The notes under the pieces were generated by a model. It made no database searches. It saw only the letters and a list, made by a program, of their open reading frames with translations, and had not been told where the DNA came from. A DNA stretch of 64,000 nucleotides from Pseudoalteromonas prydzensis (lineage in GTDB: Bacteria > Pseudomonadota > Gammaproteobacteria > Enterobacterales > Alteromonadaceae), in the NCBI RefSeq assembly GCF_011050055.1, contig NZ_DRGM01000079.1, positions 37,423 to 101,422 on the forward strand, read 5' to 3'. Below are positions 7,820-16,407 of the stretch, piece after piece. Within the stretch, counting starts at the first letter, position 1; every line of letters begins with the position of its first letter. A program made the position numbers and the translations under genes.

Positions 7820-9121
7820 ATGACCTCAGCCGCAAATCCTAGTACTTTCAACGAACTTGGCCTTATTCCAGAGCTATTAGCTCGTTTAACTGATTTGGAA
7901 TACACCCAGCCTACGCCGATTCAGGCAAAAGCAATTCCGAGTGTATTAGCGGGTAATGATTTAATTGCAGGGGCGAATACCGGCTCAGGTAAAACAGCAA
8001 CGTTTGCATTGCCTATATTACAAAAACTCTTTTTAGAGCAAGGGGCTAAAAGTACTACAAGCAAAGGTAACTATGTTACTGGGCTTATTTTAGTGCCAAC
8101 GCGAGAGCTGGCAACGCAGGTGGCTGATAGTGTTAAGTCGTATTCTGCAAATTTTAATGGCGCAATAAAAACCGTTGCGGTGTTTGGTGGGGTGTCGGTT
8201 AATACGCAAATGCAGGCATTACGTGGCGGCGCCGATATTATCGTGGCAACCCCTGGGCGGTTACTTGATTTGATTTCAAGTAATGCGATTAAGCTCGATA
8301 GAGTCAGCACCTTAGTGCTTGATGAAGCCGATCGCTTATTAAGCTTAGGCTTTACCGAAGAGTTGGCTAACTTATTAGCGCTTATGCCCGCTAAAAAGCA
8401 AACCATGTTGTTTTCTGCGACTTTCCCAGAGCAAGTTAAGCAATTAACCCAAGAGCTGTTAACTAATCCGGTTGAAATACAAGTTCAAAACAAAGACGAA
8501 AGCACTTTAGTACAGCGTGTGTTTACCGTAAATAAAGGTGAAAAAACCACGGTTTTAGCGCATTTAATTAAACAGCTGCAATGGCGCCAAGCGCTGATTT
8601 TTGTCAATGCTAAAAAAGACTGTGAGCACTTAGCCAGTAAGCTTGAAAAACGCGGCGTGAATGCGCAAGTATTCCATGGCGATAAAGGCCAAAGTGAACG
8701 TACTCGGGTCATCGAAAAGTTTAAAGCCGGTGAAATAGAAGTACTGATTGCCACCGATATTGCTGCCCGTGGTTTAGATATTGCCAAACTACCGGTAGTG
8801 ATTAACTTTAACTTACCACGCAGCTCTGCTGATTACATGCACCGTATTGGCCGAAGTGGCCGTGCCGGTGAAGTGGGCTTGGCGTTATCACTGATAGATT
8901 ATGAAGACTTTCATCACTTTAGAATTATTGAGAAGAAAAACAAGCTACGCTTAGAGCGCGAAGAGGTGTCAGGTTTTGCCGTAAACCAAGCAAATCTAGA
9001 TGCTACACAGGCACTTAAAAACGATAAACCCATGGCCAAACCTGAAGGCACAGGCAAGAAAAAGCAAAAAAATAAAGCTGATGTTGAAGATGTATGGAGC
9101 GGCTGGCGTAAAAGTAAGTAA
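7820..9121 (+). CDS. DEAD-box ATP-dependent RNA helicase
   Basis: RNA helicase of the RhlE/SrmB-like group. An in-frame TTG lies upstream at 7784, but the ATG at 7820 (MTSAANPSTFNELGL) gives the normal family N-terminus. Motifs in order: Q motif YTQPTPIQ, Walker A ANTGSGKT, Ia PTRELA, Ib TPGRLLD, DEAD box VLDEADRLL, SAT, and motif VI HRIGRSGRAG. The C-terminal tail is Lys-rich (KKKQKNK), as usual for RNA binding. The leader contains one copy of the 45-bp repeat. It probably acts in ribosome assembly or RNA turnover, often cold-linked in this family; nothing here proves the substrate. Confidence 0.93.
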   Translation: MTSAANPSTFNELGLIPELLARLTDLEYTQPTPIQAKAIPSVLAGNDLIAGANTGSGKTATFALPILQKLFLEQGAKSTTSKGNYVTGLILVPTRELATQVADSVKSYSANFNGAIKTVAVFGGVSVNTQMQALRGGADIIVATPGRLLDLISSNAIKLDRVSTLVLDEADRLLSLGFTEELANLLALMPAKKQTMLFSATFPEQVKQLTQELLTNPVEIQVQNKDESTLVQRVFTVNKGEKTTVLAHLIKQLQWRQALIFVNAKKDCEHLASKLEKRGVNAQVFHGDKGQSERTRVIEKFKAGEIEVLIATDIAARGLDIAKLPVVINFNLPRSSADYMHRIGRSGRAGEVGLALSLIDYEDFHHFRIIEKKNKLRLEREEVSGFAVNQANLDATQALKNDKPMAKPEGTGKKKQKNKADVEDVWSGWRKSK

Positions 9122-9134
9122 AAGTTGAGATGAT

Positions 9135-9160
9135 AAAGCCGACATTTGTCGGCTTTATTG
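9135..9160 (+). terminator. Intrinsic terminator after helicase
   Basis: Stem AAAGCCGACA/TGTCGGCTTT with a 2-nt loop, followed by ATTGTTT, 14 bp after the helicase stop. Confidence 0.8.
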
Positions 9161-9190
9161 TTTATTAATCCTGAAATGCAGCCATTAAAA

Positions 9191-10070
9191 TTAAAGCGCT
9201 TCAATATCGCTTTTCCACTTTACTAGTGCTTTTATAAATTCGGGGCCAATACCGCAGCAGCCACCAATAATCGTTGCGCCAAGGCCGTGCCATTGTTTAG
9301 CAAATTCTACATATTCAGCAGGTGATAGGTCGCGGTACCCTTGCGAGCCTTCATTGGCTTTATAGTCACTGGTAATAGGGGCAAAGCCATTCGCAAGTGC
9401 CCCTAAATCAACGAGTTTGTTACAGTATTAGTGTCGCGTAGCGCTTGTTCAATAAGCTCAGGGATAGAGCTGTTGAAGAATACGCTCACTATATTATGTT
9501 CGAGCAATGCTAAGATAGCATCGGATACTAATTCACCAGAGCGCAGTGTCGCTTGCTCGGTTACTTCATCGCTAAGCGTAAATGCATAGTAGCAAGGCTT
9601 AGATGAATTTTTAGAATGCTTGCCATAACGTGTGCTTCTTCAATACTTGAAATGGTTTCACCAATCCAAACATCTACATATTCATCTTGTGCTTTGTATA
9701 GGGTGTCTAAAATAGTAAATGCGCGTTCACTTTCAAAAAAATCAGGACGGTACTATCCAAATACGGGTGGTATGAACCCGCAACTAGCACGTTTTGTTTA
9801 GTGTTTTGAGCAGCCTCTTTTGCAATAACAGCAGTTTGCTGTGTAAGTGCAGCGCCTTGTGCTTGGTATAATGCTTCACCTAAATGAAAGGGGGGGCACA
9901 GGCGTAGCTATTTACCGTAATAATTTCTGCTCCCACATTTATAAAGGCTTAATGTGCTTGAGTTACGTATTGCGGTGCTTCTATTAGGGCTTGTGCACTT
10001 GTGGAAACGGAGCGCCCTTGCGTTTAAGTTTACGGCCCATGCCGCCATCTAAAATTGTTAATTTGCTCAT
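9191..10070 (-). pseudogene. Decayed homocysteine S-methyltransferase
   Basis: About 880 bp, close to the full length of the family (near 300 aa), but broken by several frameshifts and in-frame stops. Reading leftward from ATG at 10070, frame one gives MSKLTILDGGMGRKLKRKG and then stops. Other frames give AFINVGAEIITVNSYACAP, FHLGEALYQAQGAALTQQTA, VWIGETISSIEEA, and near the end GATIIGGCCGIGP, the zinc-binding GGCCG motif of the Pfam S-methyl_trans (MmuM/BHMT) family. One break sits in a run of C's. The intact enzyme would methylate homocysteine, probably from S-methylmethionine. This is decay in place, not truncation. Confidence 0.85.
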
Positions 10071-10516
10071 TTTGGGCTTCTATACGTCTAAATGGTTAAA
10101 GCTATTCAAACATACTTTTTGATAATTCATAATGAAACTTCATCAGGTTTAACATGAAAAAAGTTCAATACATTTTTAATGCGAGTACAAAAAATTAATT
10201 GTTCATGCTATGCACATATTAGTTATATCTTGGCACTTTAAATAAAGCCATACTTTAAATCTACTTTTGTTTATTTATATATTTTACAAACATGGAGTAG
10301 CCAATTAATCCTAATCACTTGTAGCACTGCCGTAAGAGTAAAAAAATAATTTATATTCATCAATATCTTACCTATCTCAAAAAGAAAATATCCTTGCTCT
10401 ATTATCAGTAGTTGATAATATGCGTAAGACATGTATAAGCATACAGTTTTTTGATTGACTAAGCGCTGCTTTATACGCTCGTAGGAAACCTAGTGAGTAA
10501 ACAATTTGAGTAAATA
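10071..10516. promoter_or_regulatory. Intergenic region with paired palindromes ahead of the defence operon
   Basis: 446 bp, AT-rich, without a convincing gene. Two inverted repeats stand together at 10400-10443. One is TATTATCA, 5 nt, TGATAATA (10400-10420), a perfect 8-bp dyad. The other is TATGC, 15 nt, GCATA (10419-10443), overlapping it by 2 bp. They lie about 75-115 bp before the HTH gene and are candidate operators for that regulator. A TTGACT hexamer near 10454 may be a -35 element, but no well-spaced -10 box is clear. Confidence 0.45.
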
Positions 10517-10849
10517 ATGAAAAACGTTAAACAATCGCGCTGTGTGATAGGTATTAAAGGTCAAACGCCCGATCCTGATTACCCAGTTGATATTTGGTTC
10601 GACTCACTTAAATCGGTGGCTAGTGTGCTGTCGAAAGAAAACAAGCAATTGTTAAAAGTCATTGCTGAGCAGCAGCCTCAATCTGTTACTGAGCTGGCAG
10701 CGCTTACTGGGCGAGCAGTCAGTAATGTGTCGAGAACACTAAAAACATTGGGCAAGTACAACTTAGTTGAAATGCAAAGCACAAAATCCATGCTTCGCCC
10801 TAAAGTCATCCATCAAGAATTTATAGTAGTAGTCAATAATGATAAATAA
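10517..10849 (+). CDS. Small winged-HTH regulator of the restriction-modification operon
   Basis: 110 residues. A MarR/ArsR-like winged helix lies at about residues 40-95: LLKVIAEQQPQSVTELAALTGR, the recognition helix AVSNVSRTLKTLGKYNLVE, and a short wing. It resembles stand-alone HTH proteins of the HVO_A0114-like type. It overlaps the methyltransferase gene by 11 bp, so the two are translated together. In restriction-modification systems a small DNA-binding gene ahead of the methyltransferase usually delays or tunes nuclease expression (controller role); that role is inferred here from position. Palindromes upstream could be its targets. Confidence 0.75.
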   Translation: MKNVKQSRCVIGIKGQTPDPDYPVDIWFDSLKSVASVLSKENKQLLKVIAEQQPQSVTELAALTGRAVSNVSRTLKTLGKYNLVEMQSTKSMLRPKVIHQEFIVVVNNDK

Positions 10850-11864
10850 CACATCACCAATAAAACCTAGAACAATCTCTTTATTTTCTGGCTGTGGGGG
10901 CTTAGATCTTGGCTTTCATCAAGCGGGCTTTGATATTGTTTTTTCAAATGACATTGAGAAAACAGTTGAAGCAACCTATCGGCATAATTTAGGTGAGATA
11001 TTAATAAAAGACATTACGGAAGTTGATATAGATTCTGAAATTCCCAATGATATTGATGTGATACTTGCAGGTATACCTTGTCAGCCGTTTTCTAGTGCTG
11101 GAAATCGAAAAAGCATGGATGATCATCGTGGTGGTCTTTTTGAAAGTGTTATGAATATTGTCGATAAAAAAAAGCCGAAGGTTGTGCTTTTTGAAAACGT
11201 TCGAGGTTTTATTTCATCAAAAGATGATAAAGGTATGCCAATGCCCCAACGTATTGAAAATGAGTTATTTGAGCATGGTTATCGTACTTATTGGAAATTG
11301 CTCAAAGCGTCTGATTTTGAAGTTCCTCAAAATCGCCACAGGGTCATAATAATAGGAGTTAGAGATGACGTTAAAGGTGATTTTGTTTTCCCTTCTCCCA
11401 TAAGTTCATCAGATTTAACGGTCAGTACAGTTATCAACAATAGCATATTGGATGATGAAAAATTTGAGGTTTGGGCCTTGTCACCACAGGCACAGCTTCT
11501 CTCATCGTATATCCCAGCTGGAGGTTCATGGAAAAATATTCCTGATGATGTTTTACCAGAACGATTGAAGCGTATTCGGAAAGAAATAAAAAGGTATCGT
11601 TCTCCTAATTTCTATCGAAAGTTCAATCTTGATGAAATAATGGGGACAATTACAGCGGCTGCTACACCTGAAAACTCTGGAATATTACACCCGCTTGAAA
11701 ACAGAAGGTATTCTGTTAGAGAGATTGCTAGATTTCAATCATTTCCTGATGATTATAAATTTATAGGTGATAGCATTCCAAGTAAATACAAGATGATAGG
11801 AAATGCTGTTCCACCGAGGTTGGCTTATCACATAGCTAAGTGTGTTTTTGAGCAAGTATTTTAA
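10839..11864 (+). CDS. DNA (cytosine-5-)-methyltransferase
   Basis: 341 residues with the ordered C5-methyltransferase motifs: I (LFSGCGGLDLGF), IV with catalytic Cys81 (GIPCQPFSSAG), VI (FENVRGF, Glu119), VIII (QNRHRVIIIGV) and X (GNAVPPRLAYHIA). The target-recognition stretch between VIII and IX is short (about residues 185-300), as in monospecific type II enzymes; the site it methylates cannot be read from sequence. It transfers a methyl group from S-adenosylmethionine to cytosine. It overlaps the HTH gene and is 18 bp before the McrB-like gene, so it is presumably the protective half of the system. Confidence 0.93.
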   Translation: MINNTSPIKPRTISLFSGCGGLDLGFHQAGFDIVFSNDIEKTVEATYRHNLGEILIKDITEVDIDSEIPNDIDVILAGIPCQPFSSAGNRKSMDDHRGGLFESVMNIVDKKKPKVVLFENVRGFISSKDDKGMPMPQRIENELFEHGYRTYWKLLKASDFEVPQNRHRVIIIGVRDDVKGDFVFPSPISSSDLTVSTVINNSILDDEKFEVWALSPQAQLLSSYIPAGGSWKNIPDDVLPERLKRIRKEIKRYRSPNFYRKFNLDEIMGTITAAATPENSGILHPLENRRYSVREIARFQSFPDDYKFIGDSIPSKYKMIGNAVPPRLAYHIAKCVFEQVF

Positions 11865-11882
11865 TTACAGAAGGATCTTTTT

Positions 11883-13892
11883 ATGGATTTATATTTATCA
11901 CGAGATTTGCTTCTCTTGGCTGCAAATGATTTTAAGCTGTTGGCAAATGGTGAGGAAATTAAACAAGGAGTTACCCAAGATGTTAGCGCTATTAGACATT
12001 GCTTAGCATTATCTCGCCTGCTTAATAAAGAAGCGACAACTTCAGTAAAACTTAAACATAAAACAGATCCTTACTTGGATGACTTTATTACCTATGTTGG
12101 TGATATTGTTAAGTTAGATCAGGATGGAAGCTACACAACCAACTTTATTAATGACATAAAGCAGAAATCTGACTTTGGCGTTGGCAGTAATTTATTAAGT
12201 GCTGGTGTGGCAACTCACTCCACCCAAAGTGTTCAAAATTACCCCAAAAAAGCCAATAAGGGTTTAATCGTAATTGACGATTATGAATTCTCATTGGCCG
12301 ATGATTATTTGAATAAATTAAAAGAAAGATATGATTTTCCTCGGGTCGGGTTTTCATTTTTAATTTGGTTGAATAGGTTTAATAAGTTTGATGAGAAAGA
12401 TCGTGAACCAAGAGCTCTCTTTGATAAGCTTGTTGAGTATGTGAAGTGGGAATACCCAGCAGGTTTGGCTGATTTAATAGCTTACTCAGATAGCAATGAT
12501 TTTGTAGAATATTTAAAAAATTTGAGCTCTTTGTTATCTGAAAACGAAGTTGAGTTGGCATCGCTTTTTGAAGTAAAACCACAAGCTAATGAAACTATAC
12601 TGAGAAGCTCTAATTCAGGCTCTATTGCTATGCAATACAAACCATTCCTCCTTCTTGCTGGTATCTCTGGCACAGGTAAAACTCGTTTTGTGCGCAAGCA
12701 ATCAGAAGCTTCCAAAAAGTTTGCTGAGACTTTCGGCTTAACTGTGAACAGGGACGATATATATTGTTTAACCTCGGTACGCCCAGATTGGCATGAACCT
12801 AGTGACTTATTGGGGTATATTTCGCGGCTCACAAAAGATGGCAACGCTGAATATATCACTACCGATGTATTGGATTTTATAGCTAAAGCATGGCGTGCAA
12901 TTACTGATAGCGGTTTAAACCTTGAAGTTCAAGATAGTGAAGAGCTAGGCGAGCGCTTGGTTGTAACAGGTGAGCGTGATGCTCTGGAACAGGTACTACC
13001 TTACTGGCTGTGCTTAGATGAAATGAACTTGGCACCCGTTGAGCAGTATTTTGCAGATTATTTGTCGGTACTTGAAACTCGTGAATGGGCTTGGACGGAT
13101 GACTGCTTTACCTACAGTAGTGATGCGTTATTAAAACCCGCCACCATTAAAGCTGTGGCTAATAAAGAAAAACTACGCAAGGCGTTAGGTTTTGGGAGTG
13201 CAAAATACGACGAGCTTTGGGTGCTTATTTGCCAATATGGTTTAGGTATTCCGTTTAACCTGCTAGTAGCGGGCACGGTGAATATGGATGAAACCACTCA
13301 CGGCTTTTCGCGTAAGGTGATTGACCGTGCGCTGAGCTTTGATTTTGGAGAATTTTACCCTAATAACTTTAATGAGTTTGCCGATTTTGGAACCCAGAAA
13401 AGTTGCAATAAGCGCCTTAGCTATCCCATTTGGTCAAACGCCAGCAAAACGGACTTAGTCAATACTTGTGATGCTGATGGCACTAAAACCATTTCGTTTT
13501 TATCGGCCGTTAACGCGGTGCTAAAGAACACGCCGTTTGAATTGGCGTTTCGTGCGCTAAATGAATTACTGCTTGCTGTTGTCAGCAGTCAACCACAAGA
13601 TGACCTTACCCTAAAAGCAGTGTGGGATGATTTTATGATGTGTAAGGTGCTGCCGCGTATTGAAGGCGATGAAGATAAATTAGTTGGGCATAACAAGAAT
13701 AATATTTTAGAAGAGTTACTAAAAGTTTTAAAAGAGCAGTTGACTGGGGCTTGGGAAAATGGGCGACCAGATTTGTATCGTGAAAAACTAGATCCAGAAG
13801 CTGGCACCATTACTGTGGATTGTCGTTCTAAGAAAAAACTAGATTGGATGAATAAGCAACTTATTCGTGGCTTTACATCTTTTTGGCCTTAA
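11883..13892 (+). CDS. McrB-like AAA+ motor of restriction system
   Basis: 669 residues. The N-terminal 240 residues have no recognised fold and may carry DNA recognition. The AAA+ (McrB/dynein-like, AAA_5) domain begins near residue 252: Walker A GISGTGKT (260-267), Walker B LCLDEMNLAPVEQYF (about 376-390), and sensor region GTVNMDETTHGFSRKVIDRA (about 464-483). In E. coli McrB the corresponding GTP-specific signature is NTAD; here it is NMDE, so GTP use is uncertain. It would hydrolyse nucleotide to drive translocation and activate the nuclease encoded next. A good AGAAGGA ribosome site precedes the ATG. Organisation resembles the BsuMI and LlaJI systems, which pair C5-methyltransferases with McrB-like subunits. 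Confidence 0.85.
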   Translation: MDLYLSRDLLLLAANDFKLLANGEEIKQGVTQDVSAIRHCLALSRLLNKEATTSVKLKHKTDPYLDDFITYVGDIVKLDQDGSYTTNFINDIKQKSDFGVGSNLLSAGVATHSTQSVQNYPKKANKGLIVIDDYEFSLADDYLNKLKERYDFPRVGFSFLIWLNRFNKFDEKDREPRALFDKLVEYVKWEYPAGLADLIAYSDSNDFVEYLKNLSSLLSENEVELASLFEVKPQANETILRSSNSGSIAMQYKPFLLLAGISGTGKTRFVRKQSEASKKFAETFGLTVNRDDIYCLTSVRPDWHEPSDLLGYISRLTKDGNAEYITTDVLDFIAKAWRAITDSGLNLEVQDSEELGERLVVTGERDALEQVLPYWLCLDEMNLAPVEQYFADYLSVLETREWAWTDDCFTYSSDALLKPATIKAVANKEKLRKALGFGSAKYDELWVLICQYGLGIPFNLLVAGTVNMDETTHGFSRKVIDRALSFDFGEFYPNNFNEFADFGTQKSCNKRLSYPIWSNASKTDLVNTCDADGTKTISFLSAVNAVLKNTPFELAFRALNELLLAVVSSQPQDDLTLKAVWDDFMMCKVLPRIEGDEDKLVGHNKNNILEELLKVLKEQLTGAWENGRPDLYREKLDPEAGTITVDCRSKKKLDWMNKQLIRGFTSFWP

Positions 13893-13928
13893 ATAAACGG
13901 AACTTTTAAACTTTGGCGGAAATGGAAC

Positions 13929-16274
13929 ATGGCTAAAAATACTGAATTGCTGAGCTATGAACATAAAGACTTTGATATTTATGTATCTACAGATAGCTTA
14001 GATTCTCCTAGGGACAAACTAGAATGGACTTATTTATCGCGCTCTGTTGAGCTGCCAAAATATGAAGAAATGCTTGTATTGGTTGGTTCTCAGTCAATGT
14101 TACCTAGTATTGATATTGTGGGGCCACCACATATTCAACCGTTCTTTTTCGAAAACCGTCAGTATTGGTTTGAAATTGAGTTTAATGATCATGTTGATAA
14201 GGACTCTTTTTCTGTTAATCACAAGTATGCTTTGCTTGATCGCGTTTTTTCTGCTCACCCCAAACGAAAATCATTGAATGCTGTGATTAATTTTGGCAAT
14301 GATGTTGGGTTATGTAGTTTTGAAATCCAGTACAGTATTAATGGGGCTTGGCAATCTGTGCCAGTCGCTTTTACAGTTTTTGCAACGAAAATGATACAAG
14401 CTCAAGATTTGAGCATTATGAACCAAGAAATTGATCGTGTTTATCCGCTGTGGCGATATGCTATTAGTGGTAAAACAACGCATACTCAAGGCAATTCATC
14501 TAGACAACCCGAGAAATTTGAACTCTTCTGGTTAGCGCAATTTGAGCGTTTAGTTGACGAGTTTAATCAAGGCGTAAAAAGAGTATTAAACGCTGCGCAT
14601 AACCGGTTGCAGTCTTATACTTTTCAGCAGAAATTAGAGCGAGTAAATAAAAAGTTAGGGGCTAAGCAGGAGCAAAAAGTAAAAGAGTTAATAGCATCAA
14701 AACGCTCCTCTCGGATTACTATTAAAAAACAGTGCTTGAATATTAATACCCCAGAAAACCGCTTTATTAAAATGGTGCTTGCGAAAACCAAAGCGAACTT
14801 ATCTGAAATGCTATTTGGAATTAAAGCAGATAAAGATTCAAAAGTATCTAGCTCATTTATTAAAGTTTTAGAAGCATGGCGTGACCAAGTTGGGCAGTAT
14901 ACAAAACACGCGTTATGGCATGAGGTTGGTGATTATAAAGGGCAATATAGCGAATCTAAAGTGCTGCAAGAAGCGGCTGGGTATTCAAAGGTTTATAAAG
15001 TCTGGCAGCAATTGAAATATTACTTAAATGGAAGCTTTGGAGAAAGTCGTTTATCGATGAAGTCTGTTGCTGAAATTTATGAGATTTGGTGTTTCTTGGA
15101 GGTGAAGTCGATTATAGAGTCTTTGGGTTTTAAACCACAAAGAAAAGCGCTAAGTCATCTTAAACAGGTGCAGTTTGAGAAACAATTTCCAAAGGACGAG
15201 ATGGCTGCTGCTTTTGTATATCAACACGAAAGTGATGGTATGCAGATAGAACTTGCTCATGAAGCTTCATTTACGCCTAAAGGTTCAGCTAATCGAACTT
15301 GGCTTGCAAACCACCGTCCGGATATTGCGCTTCGTGTCGCATTAGAAAATGGTGAATCTTTCTTTATTTTATTTGATGCTAAGTATCGTATAGATACTAC
15401 GCAGATGGGTGATAAAGATGCTGTACCTGAAGATGCTATAAACCAAATGCATAGATACCGTGATGCGATTATACACCAACAACACCTTGAATACGAGTCA
15501 CCGTTAAAAAGTCGCCCTGTTCTTGGCGCATTTGCTTTATATCCAGGCTTTTTTCCAGAACAAAAATCTGAACAAAATCCTTATGCCGAAGCTATTAATG
15601 AAATTGGTATTGGCGCATTTCCACTATTGCCAAGTGAGAATAATCAAGATTCTAATAACTATTGGATAAAAGAATATTTAGCTCAGAAGCTTGGTAAAAC
15701 GCGGAAGGCTTTGGAATACAAAAAATCTTCGTCATATGATTATCATTTTGTTGAAGATTCTGCCCGTATTGCTCCTTATGGCGTAAATGTGTCTAGACAC
15801 TTCGGTTTGACATTTGTGGCACCAGTAAATGAATTGGATCGTGATCAAACGTATTTGGAAAAAGCCAAAACAGGTAGTTTAAAGGGTTACCACACAAGGC
15901 TTATCGCGACTAATCGTCAAAATGTACACAGAAACATTATGCGTGAAATACGTTATCTTGTACTCACAGTGCGCGACAGCAATCAAGATAGAGAGCAATT
16001 AGGCAAATACTTGTATACAGTTGCGAGTGTGAAGCTTTTACCGAGGCGCGACATTGATAAGGAAATAACAGGAAAAGATAGTGATGCTATCGAAAAGTAC
16101 TGGGTGTTTGAGTTTTCTGAAACGCCAGTTCTCTTACTTAACATAATTAAAAAACCTTATGAGGAGCACTTCAACTTTAAACTAACTCAAGTAGAGCGTT
16201 TACCAGAGGTTTCGCATTGGGGTGAGATTCAAGGTAGCTTAGAACTGTACGAAAATTTGAGTGCGATTTGGTAA
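13929..16274 (+). CDS. McrC-like DUF2357 protein with PD-(D/E)XK nuclease
   Basis: 781 residues. An N-terminal beta-rich DUF2357 region (about 1-250) is followed by a helical linker with KR-rich segments, then the nuclease: AEIYEIWCFLEVKSII (helix with Glu384/Glu391), RPDIALRV (Asp465), FDAKYRI (Asp483-Lys485), and a NQMHRYRDAI helix. This is the DUF2357/DUF524 type of PD-(D/E)XK enzyme found next to McrB-like ATPases. A C-terminal extension of about 140 residues (from about 640) has alternating beta strands (YLYTVASVKLLPR, KYWVFEFSETPVLLLN) that I cannot assign. It is 36 bp downstream of the AAA+ gene and presumably forms the cleaving subunit with it. Confidence 0.85.
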   Translation: MAKNTELLSYEHKDFDIYVSTDSLDSPRDKLEWTYLSRSVELPKYEEMLVLVGSQSMLPSIDIVGPPHIQPFFFENRQYWFEIEFNDHVDKDSFSVNHKYALLDRVFSAHPKRKSLNAVINFGNDVGLCSFEIQYSINGAWQSVPVAFTVFATKMIQAQDLSIMNQEIDRVYPLWRYAISGKTTHTQGNSSRQPEKFELFWLAQFERLVDEFNQGVKRVLNAAHNRLQSYTFQQKLERVNKKLGAKQEQKVKELIASKRSSRITIKKQCLNINTPENRFIKMVLAKTKANLSEMLFGIKADKDSKVSSSFIKVLEAWRDQVGQYTKHALWHEVGDYKGQYSESKVLQEAAGYSKVYKVWQQLKYYLNGSFGESRLSMKSVAEIYEIWCFLEVKSIIESLGFKPQRKALSHLKQVQFEKQFPKDEMAAAFVYQHESDGMQIELAHEASFTPKGSANRTWLANHRPDIALRVALENGESFFILFDAKYRIDTTQMGDKDAVPEDAINQMHRYRDAIIHQQHLEYESPLKSRPVLGAFALYPGFFPEQKSEQNPYAEAINEIGIGAFPLLPSENNQDSNNYWIKEYLAQKLGKTRKALEYKKSSSYDYHFVEDSARIAPYGVNVSRHFGLTFVAPVNELDRDQTYLEKAKTGSLKGYHTRLIATNRQNVHRNIMREIRYLVLTVRDSNQDREQLGKYLYTVASVKLLPRRDIDKEITGKDSDAIEKYWVFEFSETPVLLLNIIKKPYEEHFNFKLTQVERLPEVSHWGEIQGSLELYENLSAIW

Positions 16275-16407
16275 AAGATACCTACAAGCTATAGCGTTTA
16301 CTGTTTTTATTTGTTCGTGTACAAATTAAAGGTGAATTTGAAAAAGAGTTCGAAAAGGTAATGGCATGAGTAACCGAGTTATATCAATTATGCAGAAGGT
16401 GAAGTGA

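Noticed and set aside
12482..12859. 125-aa open frame antisense to the McrB-like gene
   Set aside because: Lies over the AAA+ motor, whose motifs are intact in the sense frame.
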